Notes under the pieces: model-generated
Told to the model about the DNA's origin: nothing
Databases searched by the model: none
What the model saw: the letters and a program-made list of their open reading frames with translations, nothing else
Translations under genes and position numbers: made by a program
Source: Harenicola maris
GTDB taxonomy: Bacteria; Pseudomonadota; Alphaproteobacteria; Rhodobacterales; Rhodobacteraceae
Reading direction: 5' to 3'
Assembly (NCBI GenBank): GCA_018524345.1
Contig: JADQAZ010000001.1
Span: 62,001-126,000, forward strand
Length of the DNA stretch: 64,000 nt
Shown: positions 36,665-45,470 of the stretch, piece by piece
How positions within the stretch are numbered: position 1 is the stretch's first letter
Layout of the letters: every line of letters begins with the position of its first letter

Positions 36665-37684
36665 GTGACTGATAGCCTTTTTCCCCTTGCCCGTTTGGAT
36701 GGCATCGTCGGTTTGGCCGCGCATTTGCCCATTGCTGACGCTGCTGCGGCAGATGCGGCGCGCGCGCGGCAGAACAGCCTGACCAAACCCCCTGGCTCGC
36801 TTGGCCGGTTGGAGGAACTGGCGATCTTCATGGCCGCATGGCGCGGCACGGATCGCCCCGCGATCAAAACGGCGCAGGCCTTGGTCTTTGCTGGCAATCA
36901 CGGGGTCTGCGATCAGGGGGTGAACCCCTTCCCGCAGGCCGTGACCGCCCAAATGGTCGCGAATTTCGAGGCTGGCGGCGCCGCGATCAATCAGCTTTGC
37001 CGCGCGAACGGGGCCGAGTTGTCGGTCATCGCGCTGGACCTTGATACACCCACGCAGGATTTCACCAAGGGCGCCGCGATGAGCGAAGAGGATTGCCTCG
37101 CCGCGATGAACAGAGGCGCGGCGGCAGTGAACCCCTTGGCCGATATTGTCCTTCTTGGCGAGATGGGGATTGGCAATTCAACGATCGCGGCGGCTCTGGC
37201 GGCGGCCAATATCGGCGGCGATGTCGCGGATTGGGTTGGCCCGGGCACCGGATCGGATGCCGAAGGGATCGCCCTGAAAACGCGGGTGATCGAGGCCGGG
37301 CTTTCCCTACACGCGGGACAATCGGCGATGCAAAGCCTTGCCACCCTTGGCGGGCGAGAACAGGCGGCGATTTGCGGCGCAGTTTTGGCCGCGCGGGCCG
37401 CCGGCATTCCGGTGATGCTCGACGGGTACATCTGCACCGCAGCTGTCACCCCCCTCTTTGCGACGGACGCGGCCCTTCTGGATCATTGCCTCGTGGCCCA
37501 CGCGAGCGCAGAGCCGGGGCACGCCCTGTTGCTAGAGGCAATGGGTAAGGATCCTGTGCTGCGGTTTGACATGCGTCTTGGCGAGGGCTCCGGCGCGGCT
37601 CTTGCTCTTGGTGTGCTGCGCAGCGCGCTGGAATGTCACAACGGCATGGCCACCTTTGCCGAAGCGGGCGTCGCGGGCGGGTGA
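36665..37684 (+). CDS. cobT: Nicotinate-nucleotide-dimethylbenzimidazole phosphoribosyltransferase
   Basis: 339 residues from GTG 36665, which abuts the cobU stop. Family motifs: NSLTKPPGSLGRLEELA, FAGNHGVCDQGVNPFPQAVTAQM, LGEMGIGNSTIAAAL and the C-terminal LRFDMRLGEGSGAALAL with catalytic Glu. It forms alpha-ribazole phosphate from nicotinate mononucleotide and dimethylbenzimidazole (cobU in Pseudomonas naming). The base must come from a BluB-type enzyme encoded elsewhere. Confidence 0.96.
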   Translation: MTDSLFPLARLDGIVGLAAHLPIADAAAADAARARQNSLTKPPGSLGRLEELAIFMAAWRGTDRPAIKTAQALVFAGNHGVCDQGVNPFPQAVTAQMVANFEAGGAAINQLCRANGAELSVIALDLDTPTQDFTKGAAMSEEDCLAAMNRGAAAVNPLADIVLLGEMGIGNSTIAAALAAANIGGDVADWVGPGTGSDAEGIALKTRVIEAGLSLHAGQSAMQSLATLGGREQAAICGAVLAARAAGIPVMLDGYICTAAVTPLFATDAALLDHCLVAHASAEPGHALLLEAMGKDPVLRFDMRLGEGSGAALALGVLRSALECHNGMATFAEAGVAGG

Positions 37685-38448
37685 CATCGCTGCCGCCCCT
37701 TCCCGAGCTGATAAAGCAGGTGCAGGTGGCTGTGATGCTGCTGACCCGACTGCCTGCGGGGCGGTTGGGTGACGCTGTGCCGGGGCTGGGGCGTTCTGTT
37801 TGGGCCTTCCCCTTGGCCGGACTGGCGGTGGGGCTGGTGTCTGGACTGGTTCTAACGCTGGCCCTGTCGCTTGGCCTGCCTGAGCCTTTGGCCGCTGGCC
37901 TCGCCGTTATGACGGGTATCCTTGCCACTGGCGGTCTGCATGAGGACGGGCTGGCGGATTTGGCCGATGGCTTTGGCGGCGGGGCAACCCGCGCCGCGCG
38001 GCTGGACATCATGCGCGACAGCCGCATCGGAAGCTATGGCACGCTTGCGCTTATCATCGGGGTTGGCCTGCGGTGGCAGGCCCTGACCCTTCTGTGCGCC
38101 GAAGGTGGGGCCATCTGGGCGGTGATCGCGCTTGCGATGCTGTCCCGGGCCGCGCCTGCTATGGCCCTTGGCCTCATGCCCGCGGCGCGGGCCGATGGTT
38201 TGGGGCATGCTGCGGCCCTAACCTCGCGCAGCGGCGGGGGCGTGGCCATTGCGATTGCGGTGATTTGCGCGGCGCTGCTCCTCGGCCCGGCCCCTGTGCT
38301 TGCCGTTGCTCTGGTGATCGCGATTGTGGCCCTGGCCACTTGTGCCTTGGCCATGCGCATGATCGGCGGCCAAACCGGCGACGTGATGGGCGCGGTGCAA
38401 CAGCTTGCGGAAATTGCTGGCTTTCTGACTCTCGCCGCAATGCTGTGA
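37681..38448 (+). CDS. cobS: Adenosylcobinamide-GDP ribazoletransferase
   Basis: 255 residues from GTG 37681, overlapping the cobT stop (GTGA). Very hydrophobic. The Mg-binding signature is GGLHEDGLADLADGFGGG followed by IMRDSRIGSYG. It is an inner-membrane enzyme joining adenosylcobinamide-GDP and alpha-ribazole phosphate (cobV in Pseudomonas naming). It is the last gene of the cobalamin cluster in this window. This CobS is not the AAA+ cobaltochelatase subunit of the same name. Confidence 0.95.
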   Translation: MTSLPPLPELIKQVQVAVMLLTRLPAGRLGDAVPGLGRSVWAFPLAGLAVGLVSGLVLTLALSLGLPEPLAAGLAVMTGILATGGLHEDGLADLADGFGGGATRAARLDIMRDSRIGSYGTLALIIGVGLRWQALTLLCAEGGAIWAVIALAMLSRAAPAMALGLMPAARADGLGHAAALTSRSGGGVAIAIAVICAALLLGPAPVLAVALVIAIVALATCALAMRMIGGQTGDVMGAVQQLAEIAGFLTLAAML

Positions 38449-38515
38449 GCCCTTGCAAAACCCGCGCCTGAGGTGTTCTCTGCCCAGAGGTTTTACGGAA
38501 ATTCAGGGGGCCGAA

Positions 38516-38770
38516 ATGGCAAATGACGGACAGACCAAGGCCATCTTTGTGCAGCTGCGCTGCAAACCCGGCACGACCTATGACGTTGCCTTCGAAATCT
38601 ATCAGCGCGAGATCGTGAGCCAGTTGTTTTCAACATCGGGAGAGTGGGACCTGATCGCGCAGATCTACCCACCCGCCGATGTGGATGTCGGCAAGTGGAT
38701 CAATGAGAACCTCAACGATATTGTGGGGATCGAACGTTCCCTCACAACGCTGACCTTCAAGGCCTTTTAG
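38516..38770 (+). CDS. Stand-alone Lrp/AsnC ligand-binding (RAM) domain protein
   Basis: 84 residues from ATG 38516. It matches the C-terminal effector domain of Lrp/AsnC regulators (KAIFVQLRCKPGTTYDVAFEIYQREIV, FSTSGEWDLIAQIYPP, IVGIERSLTTLTF) with no helix-turn-helix. Such SARD-type proteins form octameric rings and bind amino acids, and may mix with full-length Lrp proteins. It follows cobS by 67 nt, and its TAG is followed at once by the stop of the opposing gene. Function unknown. Confidence 0.82.
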   Translation: MANDGQTKAIFVQLRCKPGTTYDVAFEIYQREIVSQLFSTSGEWDLIAQIYPPADVDVGKWINENLNDIVGIERSLTTLTFKAF

Positions 38771-39181
38771 CTACTGCTCGCCGGGTTCTCCCTCGGCGAT
38801 ATAGGCGAGGAAGCGTGTGCGCCGTTCGGTCAAATCGGACATGCAGGTGCTTCTGAGTAGGGGCTCGAGGGAGCCGCCGCGCACCTGATAGGCATCGATA
38901 TCGCAGGTCAAATCGCGGTATTTGATCCATGCCCGCTGGCTCTCAAGCAAGACCTGACTTTCCGTTTGCCCGTCCCGCCGTTGATTGTATTTATCCGCCT
39001 CGGCCACCTGCGCCTTGGCCCGTTTCCAGACGGCGTTCAGGGTCTTGTCCAGCGCTTTGAATTCCTCTGCGGCGCAGTAGTTCATATGTTGTTGGGGCAA
39101 ATCTTGCGAGTTACAATTGATGTTTTGTGCGGCCAAGGGGCCCGCGGCAAATAGGGTCACCGCGATCAAAAAGGGGCGCAT
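38771..39181 (-). CDS. LprI-like (DUF1311) periplasmic protein
   Basis: 136 residues with a signal peptide (MRPFLIAVTLFAAGPLAAQ). The DUF1311/LprI pattern follows: cysteines in INCNSQDLPQQHMNYCAAEEF, a helix ALDKTLNAVWKRAKAQV, QRAWIKYRDLTCDIDAY, and a final Cys in RSTCMSDLTERRTRFLA. Known for the family: small secreted or lipid-anchored proteins, one of which inhibits lysozyme. There are four conserved Cys, so probably two disulfides. It stands alone between the cobalamin and xylose groups. Confidence 0.8.
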   Translation of the reverse strand: MRPFLIAVTLFAAGPLAAQNINCNSQDLPQQHMNYCAAEEFKALDKTLNAVWKRAKAQVAEADKYNQRRDGQTESQVLLESQRAWIKYRDLTCDIDAYQVRGGSLEPLLRSTCMSDLTERRTRFLAYIAEGEPGEQ

Positions 39182-39320
39182 AAATCTCTCCGTTTGAATG
39201 TTTGGATCGTTAATCGGCGCGATAAATTTCCGCCGCTTTCACTATGCCCGCAAAGGGGAGGTTTTCCAAAGCCTAGTTGATGACGCGCGTGCTTTGGCCG
39301 GGACGGACGCAAAAGGCCCG

Positions 39321-40760
39321 TCAGTGGATGCCCTTCAGCGCCTGATAAGTGGCCCGATATCGTGCCTTCGCGGCGGCAAAGCTGTCGCTCAGGGCCGTGT
39401 TAGGGGCAATCCTGCGCGAGATTTCAGGCGTTTGGGCGATCTCCACCCCGGCGCCTGTTGCGGCCATCTGGGCAAGGCGCGCCGCGCCAAGACCGGCGCC
39501 AAAGTCCCCCGCAACGGGGACCTCGATAGGGCAATTCAGGGCGGTTGCGATAATCTCCAGCCACGCGGTAGAGCGGCTTCCGCCGCCAACAGCGATGAGC
39601 CTGTCAATTTTCGTGCCGCTTGCGGCCATTGCGTCAAGGCTGTCGCGGAAGGCAAATGCCACCCCTTCCAGAACCGCGCGGGTTCCTGCGGCGCGGTCTG
39701 TGACCTGTTCGAGGCCAGTGAAAACGCCGCGAATGCGGGCATCATTATGGGGCGTCCGCTCCCCGCCAAGATAGGGCAGGAACAGAGCGCTTCCGGGGGC
39801 GGAGGCGCCGCTGATTTCCTCTGTCAGAGCGGCAGGCGTGCTGCCGGTAAGCTTGGCATACCATTCCAGCGCATCAGCGGCGGCAAGGATCACGCCCATC
39901 TGGTGCCAAGTGTCCGGTACCGCATGGCAAAAACTGTGAACGGCGGTCTCGGGCTGCGGGCTGTAGCTGGCGGTGGGGGCGAAGACGACGCCGGAGGTCC
40001 CGAGAGACAGAAACCCCGTGCCGGGGCGAACGGCCCCGATGCCGATGGCAGAGGCCGCGTTGTCGCCGCCGCCGCCCGCTACCACGACATCCGTGCCAAG
40101 GCCCCAAGCCGAGGCAAGCTCGGCCCGCAGGGTGCCGGAGGGGGCGGAACCCTCAACCAGCCTCGGCATGTTCTCACGGCCAAGGCCGGTTTTGGTCAGC
40201 AGGTCATCCGACCAATCGCGCGCGCCGGTGTCCAGCCATGCGGTTCCGGCGGCGTCCGACATTTCCGATGCGGCCTCTCCGGTCAGCCAAAGGCGCAGGT
40301 AGTCTTTGGGCAGCAAGACAAGGGCCGTCTGGTCAAACACCTGCGGCTCGTTTGCCCGGAGCCAAGCGAGCTTTGGCGCGGTGAAGCCCGGAAAAACGAT
40401 GTTGCCCGTCACAGCGCGAAACGCCGGGTCGGCGTCCATCTGCGCGGCCTCGGCGTGGCTGCGTGTGTCGTTCCACAGGATGCAAGGGCGCAGCACGTTA
40501 TGCGCTTTATCCAGAACCGTTGCGCCGTGCATATGGCCAGCCAAGCCGATGCCGCGCACGGCGCTAAGGTCATGCTCCGCCCCAAGGGCGGTCATGGCCT
40601 TTTGCGTCGCGGTCAGCCAGTCGGCGGGGTTTTGTTCGGACCATCCGGCATTGGGGCGCTGCACGGTAAGCGGCGCATGGGCATCGCCCAGAACCACGCC
40701 GCTTTCGTCCATCAACAGGGCCTTGAGGCCTGAGGTTCCAAGATCAAGTCCGATAAACAT
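39321..40760 (-). CDS. xylB: Xylulokinase
   Basis: 479 residues. FGGY kinase: FIGLDLGTSGLKALLMDE at the start, GHMHGATVLD, NDTRSHAEA, the catalytic aspartate in GGGGDNAASAIGIG and GTSGVVFAP for ATP binding. It phosphorylates D-xylulose to xylulose 5-phosphate for the pentose phosphate pathway. It is the last gene of the xylose operon, starting at the final base of the ATPase stop region (40760). No xylose isomerase gene lies next to it. Confidence 0.94.
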   Translation of the reverse strand: MFIGLDLGTSGLKALLMDESGVVLGDAHAPLTVQRPNAGWSEQNPADWLTATQKAMTALGAEHDLSAVRGIGLAGHMHGATVLDKAHNVLRPCILWNDTRSHAEAAQMDADPAFRAVTGNIVFPGFTAPKLAWLRANEPQVFDQTALVLLPKDYLRLWLTGEAASEMSDAAGTAWLDTGARDWSDDLLTKTGLGRENMPRLVEGSAPSGTLRAELASAWGLGTDVVVAGGGGDNAASAIGIGAVRPGTGFLSLGTSGVVFAPTASYSPQPETAVHSFCHAVPDTWHQMGVILAAADALEWYAKLTGSTPAALTEEISGASAPGSALFLPYLGGERTPHNDARIRGVFTGLEQVTDRAAGTRAVLEGVAFAFRDSLDAMAASGTKIDRLIAVGGGSRSTAWLEIIATALNCPIEVPVAGDFGAGLGAARLAQMAATGAGVEIAQTPEISRRIAPNTALSDSFAAAKARYRATYQALKGIH

Positions 40761-41512
40761 TACGCCGCCTCTTCGCCCGGTTTGCGCCCCAGGATGATCA
40801 TCGACAGGATGTCGTCTTCGGTGACGTCCTCAACCCGCTCTGTCCCGATCATCTGGCCGTTTTTCATTACGGATACACGGTCGCACAGTTCAAGCATTTC
40901 GCGGGTGTCGTGGGAAATCAGGAAAATGCCGAGGCCCTGTTTCTTAAGCTCCTGAATCAGTTCCGCAACCATCTGTGTCTCGTGCACACCGAGGGCGGCG
41001 GTGGGTTCGTCCATGATCAGGATCTTGGCATTGAAATAGACAGCGCGTGCAATGGCAACGGATTGCCGCTGCCCGCCGGACAGGGCGCTGACCGGTTCGT
41101 TCAACTTCTTAAAGTTGGGGTTGAGGCGGGCCATGATCTTGCGGGTCTCGGCCTCCATCTGGGCGTCATCGACGAGGCCAAGGCGGGTGGTCAACTCGCG
41201 CCCCAGAAACAGGTTGGAAGCCGCATCAAGATTATCCGCCAAGGCAAGTGTCTGATAGATCGTCTCGATGTTATAGCGCCGCGCATCGCGGGGAGAGTTG
41301 ATCGTGGCCTTCTCGCCGTTGATGCGTATTTCGCCGCTGTCCATCTGATATGCACCGGACAGGATCTTGATCAGCGTCGATTTGCCCGCACCGTTATGGC
41401 CGAGCAGGCCGACGACTTCACCCGCGTGCAGATCAAGGGAAACCCTGTCCACCGCTCGCACGCCGCCAAAAGCGATCGAGATGTCTTTGAGTTCTACCAA
41501 GGGCGCGCTCAT
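40760..41512 (-). CDS. xylG: Xylose ABC transporter ATPase, single domain
   Basis: 250 residues with one nucleotide-binding domain: Walker [20 protein letters not shown], signature [15 protein letters not shown], Walker [13 protein letters not shown]-loop ISHD. Classic XylG and RbsA proteins carry two such domains in about 500 residues; this one is half that size, as in FrcA-type transporters, so it must act as a homodimer. The protein is complete and not a fragment. It overlaps xylH by 4 nt. Energises xylose import with XylH and XylF. Confidence 0.88.
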   Translation of the reverse strand: MSAPLVELKDISIAFGGVRAVDRVSLDLHAGEVVGLLGHNGAGKSTLIKILSGAYQMDSGEIRINGEKATINSPRDARRYNIETIYQTLALADNLDAASNLFLGRELTTRLGLVDDAQMEAETRKIMARLNPNFKKLNEPVSALSGGQRQSVAIARAVYFNAKILIMDEPTAALGVHETQMVAELIQELKKQGLGIFLISHDTREMLELCDRVSVMKNGQMIGTERVEDVTEDDILSMIILGRKPGEEAA

Positions 41513-42813
41513 ATCTTTTCTCCCATCCGCTTGCGGTATTGAATGTCGATCCAGACGGCAAAGACAAGCACCGCGCCGACAACGATGTTTTGCAGGGGCG
41601 CATCCACGCCCATCATCGCCATGCCCGAGGCCAGCGATTGCATGATCAGGGCCCCGAGGATCGCGCCGTAAATCGTGCCGATCCCGCCAGACAGGGCCGT
41701 GCCGCCGATCACCGCCGCCGCAATCACGCGCAGCTCGTCCAGTGTGCCGATGTCATTGGTGTGGTTCGCCAGCCGCGAGGAGGCAACAACCGCCGAGAGC
41801 GCACAAAGCGCGCCCATCAGGCCAAAGATTTTCACCGTCAGCAGCCGCGTGTTGATGCCAGAAAGCTCCGCCGCATCAGGGTTGCCGCCGGTGGCAAAGA
41901 TATAGCGCCCAAGGCGTGTCTTGCGGGCGATCACCGTCATGGCAATGGCAATGGCGATCAGCAGAAACACGGAAATCGGAACGCCGTAGCCCTCTGTATA
42001 GCCCTCTGGCATAATCTCGCCGCGGGCCTCGAATAGGCGCTCGAGCCGCCGGGTGGGAATTTCATAGGAGTTCATGATCCAGACAAAGCCGATGATCAGC
42101 GCCGACAAAAGCCCCGCAAGGGAGACCTCGGCCCAAAGCGGCTTCGGTGTCATATCATGGCTGACTTTATTGCGGCGGGCCTGAAACAAAAGCCAGCAGG
42201 TGGCGGCAACGGCCAGAGCGGCAAAGATCCAGCTGAGGCCAACGCCGAGGGTGCCGTTGATCCCGCCAAAGGCCATGAAGGTCGGGTCAAGCGGGCCAAT
42301 GGTCTGGCCGCTGGTTTGATACCAGCCCACATTGCGCCAGACGAGAAACCCCCCAAGCGTCACGATAAAGGCCGGGATGCCCTGATAGCCCACCAGCCAG
42401 CCGTTAAAGCACCCGATGGCCGCCCCTACGACAAGGCCGACGGCAATGGTGATCCATGGAGTCAAGGGGTGCTCCAGCCCGAGGCCAAGGGCATTGGGAA
42501 GATATTGCGTTTGCGTCATGGCCATAACGGCGCTGGAGGCCGCAAGGATCGCGCCGACCGACAGGTCGATGTGACGGGTGACGATGATGAACACCATCCC
42601 CGTCGCCATGATGGCAACGCTGACGGTCTGCACTGTCAGGGTGAAAATATTGCGCGGCGTCAAAAACCGCCCGTCCGTCATGATGTTGAAAACCACGCAA
42701 ACAAGGACAAATGCGCCGATCATTCCAAGGAGGCGCGTGTCGAGCTCCAGTTGATCGAGCAAAGACCGTTTCGTCTGGGCACTGGGTGTGGCGGAGGGTT
42801 CCGAGGCGGCCAT
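41509..42813 (-). CDS. xylH: Xylose ABC transporter permease
   Basis: 434 residues from ATG 42813; an ATG at 42855 would add 14 residues. About 11-12 membrane helices. Conserved RbsC/XylH segments are [67 protein letters not shown] and [23 protein letters not shown]. The insertion of about 100 residues with extra helices in the middle is typical of XylH against RbsC. It imports D-xylose with XylG and XylF. Confidence 0.92.
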   Translation of the reverse strand: MAASEPSATPSAQTKRSLLDQLELDTRLLGMIGAFVLVCVVFNIMTDGRFLTPRNIFTLTVQTVSVAIMATGMVFIIVTRHIDLSVGAILAASSAVMAMTQTQYLPNALGLGLEHPLTPWITIAVGLVVGAAIGCFNGWLVGYQGIPAFIVTLGGFLVWRNVGWYQTSGQTIGPLDPTFMAFGGINGTLGVGLSWIFAALAVAATCWLLFQARRNKVSHDMTPKPLWAEVSLAGLLSALIIGFVWIMNSYEIPTRRLERLFEARGEIMPEGYTEGYGVPISVFLLIAIAIAMTVIARKTRLGRYIFATGGNPDAAELSGINTRLLTVKIFGLMGALCALSAVVASSRLANHTNDIGTLDELRVIAAAVIGGTALSGGIGTIYGAILGALIMQSLASGMAMMGVDAPLQNIVVGAVLVFAVWIDIQYRKRMGEKI

Positions 42814-42905
42814 CGCGTCATTCCTGCTGCTTAAAGGGGCTGTGATTTTTCGCACGCATCAAGGGCGGCATGGGCTGCCCGGGTGCGCATGAAGAAGGGG
42901 GATGT

Positions 42906-42932
42906 GCCGCCACCCTTGGTCAGAGCGGCGGC
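42906..42932 (-). other. Stem-loop between xylF and xylH
   Basis: GCCGCC (42906-42911) pairs with GGCGGC (42927-42932) just after the xylF stop, in a 128-nt gap. Hairpins here commonly keep the binding-protein message more abundant than the permease message. The stem is short and the assignment tentative. Confidence 0.3.
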
Positions 42933-42941
42933 GATTGTCAT

Positions 42942-43973
42942 TTAATTACAAGGGGCAGGGCCGCCTGTAACGCCCTGACACAGGGCCTCTTGTGTGATCC
43001 AGCCCGCATCCACAACGGCGGTCAGATTGTCTTTGGTCACGGGGACAGGCGCAAGGAAAACAGCTGTCATCTCTGTGCCGGCGGGGGATGTCCATTTCTG
43101 GGCGCCCTCGACCTTGTCCATCGTGCCGTCACCTGCAAGGGCAACCGCGATATTAGCGGCGTTCTTGCCAAGCTCACGCGCGTCTTTCCAAACGCTGACA
43201 GTCTGATGACCCTTGGCAACACGGTTCAGAGCGGCGTGATCGCCATCCTGACCGGAGACAGGGATGCCCTCCATACCCTGCGCCGTCAGCGCAGCAACAG
43301 CGCCGCCTGCGGTGCCATCATTGGAGGCCACAACTGCGTCAACGCCGTTGTCTTGCGCTGTCAGGATCTGCTCCATGTTGCGCTGTGCGTTGGCAGGAAG
43401 CCAGCCATCGGTATAGGCCTCGCCCACGATGGTGATGTCACCCGCGTCAATCGCCGGCTGCAGGATTTCCTGCTGACCGCCGCGCAGGAAATCTGCGTTG
43501 GGATCAGTGGGGGAGCCCTTGATCATGACATAACGCCCCTTGGGCGCGGCCTCCAGAACGGCGCGGGCCTGCATGCGGCCAACCTCGACGTTGTCGAATG
43601 TCAGGTAAAAGGCGCGGGGGTCTTCGATCAGACGGTCATAGCCGACGACAGGAATGCCCTCGTCATCTGCCGCATCAATGGCGGGGCCGATGGCGGCGCT
43701 GTCTTGGGCCAGAATGATCAGGGCATCAACGCCCTGCGCGATCAGACTTTCCACATCGGAAAGCTGTTTGGCGCTGGATGATTGTGCATCGGCGGACAGA
43801 TAGTTGGCGCCGGCGGCCTCCAGAGCGGCCTTGATGGCGCCCTCGTCGGTTTTCCAACGCTCTTCTTGAAAGTTTGACCAGCTGACGCCGACAGTGATGC
43901 CGTGGCTTTCCGCCGAGGCAAGGCCAGTGAAACCTGCGACTGTCATAGCCGCTGCTGCGAGTACCTTACGCAT
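42942..43973 (-). CDS. xylF: D-xylose ABC transporter substrate-binding protein
   Basis: 343 residues with a signal peptide (MRKVLAAAAMTVAGFTGLASA). Periplasmic binding protein of the ribose/xylose class: VGVSWSNFQEERWKTDEGAIKAALEAAGA, QSSSAKQLSDVESLIAQGVDALIILAQD, VGYDRLI, VMIKGSPTDPNADFLRGGQ and SGQDGDHAALNRV, all matching XylF. It binds D-xylose in the periplasm and delivers it to XylH. It is first of the operon; an operator-like site lies 81-103 nt before it. Confidence 0.94.
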   Translation of the reverse strand: MRKVLAAAAMTVAGFTGLASAESHGITVGVSWSNFQEERWKTDEGAIKAALEAAGANYLSADAQSSSAKQLSDVESLIAQGVDALIILAQDSAAIGPAIDAADDEGIPVVGYDRLIEDPRAFYLTFDNVEVGRMQARAVLEAAPKGRYVMIKGSPTDPNADFLRGGQQEILQPAIDAGDITIVGEAYTDGWLPANAQRNMEQILTAQDNGVDAVVASNDGTAGGAVAALTAQGMEGIPVSGQDGDHAALNRVAKGHQTVSVWKDARELGKNAANIAVALAGDGTMDKVEGAQKWTSPAGTEMTAVFLAPVPVTKDNLTAVVDAGWITQEALCQGVTGGPAPCN

Positions 43974-44053
43974 GTGTATTCCTCCCTATGGTGTGCCGCC
44001 CCGGTTTGCCGGGGCAGGCCAACGGATTCGTTCCGTTGCCGCAGGTTGGCATA

Positions 44054-44076
44054 TTTAATTTGTCCGTCAAACTAAA
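44054..44076. promoter_or_regulatory. Operator-like site 1 for the ROK repressor (xylF side)
   Basis: Imperfect palindrome TTTAATTTG-TCCGT-CAAACTAAA. The form TTTAGTTTG-N5-CAAACTAAA is the pattern expected for ROK-type XylR/NagC regulators in Rhodobacterales. It lies 81 nt before xylF. A second, related site lies at 44159-44181. Confidence 0.55.
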
Positions 44077-44158
44077 AAAGTTTCTGCACTTGCGAAATGG
44101 ACGCTGTATTGCGGGGCTTGGGGTGTATTGGGTGGAAAAATCCGGAAATATCGGTATT

Positions 44159-44181
44159 TTTCATTTTGGTGTCGAACTAAT
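44159..44181. promoter_or_regulatory. Operator-like site 2 for the ROK repressor (xylR side)
   Basis: TTTCATTTTGGTGTCGAACTAAT matches site 1 at TTT-ATTT, GTC and AACTAA in the same register and orientation, and ends 20 nt before the repressor ATG. Two sites 105 bp apart (ten helical turns) fit repression by looping and autoregulation. Inferred from similarity of the two sites only. Confidence 0.5.
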
Positions 44182-44201
44182 TACTTCTATAGTTGGCGAC
44201 T

Positions 44202-45470
44202 ATGAATATGACTGCATCCTCCGCCCATGATCCCTCTGCTGGTTTTTCCGGCTGTGGTCCGCTGCTCTCCAGTGTGGAGGATGCGGCCAAGCCCACACGC
44301 CTGCGCATCCTCGAGGCCGTGCGTGCCACGGGGCATGCGTCTCGGGCCGAGGTCGCGAAATCCTTGCAAATCAGCCCGGGCACCGTGACCTCTGTCACCG
44401 CAGAGCTGATCTCGGCGGGGCTGCTCGAAGAGTTTGAGCGTCCTTATCTCAACTCGGGCCGTGGGCGCCCGCCGGTTGCGCTTCGGCTGGTGTCTGACAG
44501 CCACCATGTTGTCGGGATGAAGCTGTCGGATGTCTCCCATTCCGCCGTGGTCTGCGATTTCGCGGGCGAGGTGCGGGCGGAGGCCTCGATCCCCCGCGGC
44601 CAGTCGAGCGACGGCACCGCGCAAAGCCTGCTGGAGGAGGCCGTCGCCCTATTCGATCTGGTGACAGAGGCCGCGGGCCTGCGCCGCTCCGACATCTCGG
44701 CCCTTGGCCTCGGTCTGCCGGGGCTGGTGGATTACACGACGGGGCATGTGCAGTGGTCCCCGATCTTGACGGAGGGGCCGGTGCCCTTGGGGCCGGACCT
44801 TGCCGCGCGCCTCGGCCTGCCCGTGACGCTGGACAATGATGCCAACCTCGTGACCCTTGCGGAGCTTTGGTTCGGCGCGGGCCGTGCAAAGTCCGACTTT
44901 GCGGTGGTGACCATCGAACATGGCGTGGGGATGGGGCTGGTTCTGGGGAATTCCCTGTTTCGCGGCGCGATGGGGCTCGGCATGGAGCTTGGTCACACCA
45001 AGGTACAGCTTGACGGCGCCCTGTGTCGCTGTGGTCAGCGCGGCTGCCTTGAGGCCTATGTGGCCGACTATGCCCTTGTGCGCGAGGCTTCGACGGCGAT
45101 GCAGGGGCCCTTGATCAACGCGGCTGAGGGGGTGGTTCTTGGCTCCCTCTACGATCAGGCCAAGGCAGGGAACGAGGCCGCGCGCAGCATCTTTCGCCGC
45201 GCAGGGCGCTTCCTTGCCCTCGGCCTCGCCAATGTAGCGCATTTGTTTGACCCGAACCTGATTATCCTTTCCGGCGAGCGGATGCGGTATGACCTTTTGT
45301 ACACCGAAGAAGTCCTTGCAGAAATGCGGATGATGTCGCGCAATACCCGCGGCAGACCGCCTGTGGTCGAGGTTCACGCCTGGGGGGACAAGGTCTGGGC
45401 GCGGGGGGCTGCGGCCCTTGCCCTGACAGACCTGACAGAGACGGTCGTCCGCATGGAGGCAAGCGCATGA
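44202..45470 (+). CDS. xylR: ROK-family transcriptional repressor (XylR-like)
   Basis: 422 residues from ATG 44202. N-terminal winged helix: RLRILEAVRATGHASRAEVAKSLQISPGTVTSVTAELISAGLL (residues about 30-75). The ROK sugar-kinase-like domain follows, with LGLGLPGLVD, DNDANLVTLAELWFGAG and the zinc motif C-x-C-x4-C (CRCGQRGC) with the upstream GHTKV segment. Known for the family: sugar-responsive repressors of neighbouring transport genes. It is divergent from xylF, with two operator-like sites between, so D-xylose is the likely inducer. Its stop overlaps the next gene by 4 nt. Confidence 0.88.
   Translation: MNMTASSAHDPSAGFSGCGPLLSSVEDAAKPTRLRILEAVRATGHASRAEVAKSLQISPGTVTSVTAELISAGLLEEFERPYLNSGRGRPPVALRLVSDSHHVVGMKLSDVSHSAVVCDFAGEVRAEASIPRGQSSDGTAQSLLEEAVALFDLVTEAAGLRRSDISALGLGLPGLVDYTTGHVQWSPILTEGPVPLGPDLAARLGLPVTLDNDANLVTLAELWFGAGRAKSDFAVVTIEHGVGMGLVLGNSLFRGAMGLGMELGHTKVQLDGALCRCGQRGCLEAYVADYALVREASTAMQGPLINAAEGVVLGSLYDQAKAGNEAARSIFRRAGRFLALGLANVAHLFDPNLIILSGERMRYDLLYTEEVLAEMRMMSRNTRGRPPVVEVHAWGDKVWARGAAALALTDLTETVVRMEASA

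Noticed and set aside
39198-40733. 511-codon frame opposite xylB
   Set aside because: Antisense to a clear FGGY kinase; no homology pattern.
40760-41512. Truncated or broken XylG pseudogene
   Set aside because: One complete nucleotide-binding domain with all motifs, proper start and stop and a 4-nt overlap with xylH; single-domain forms are known.
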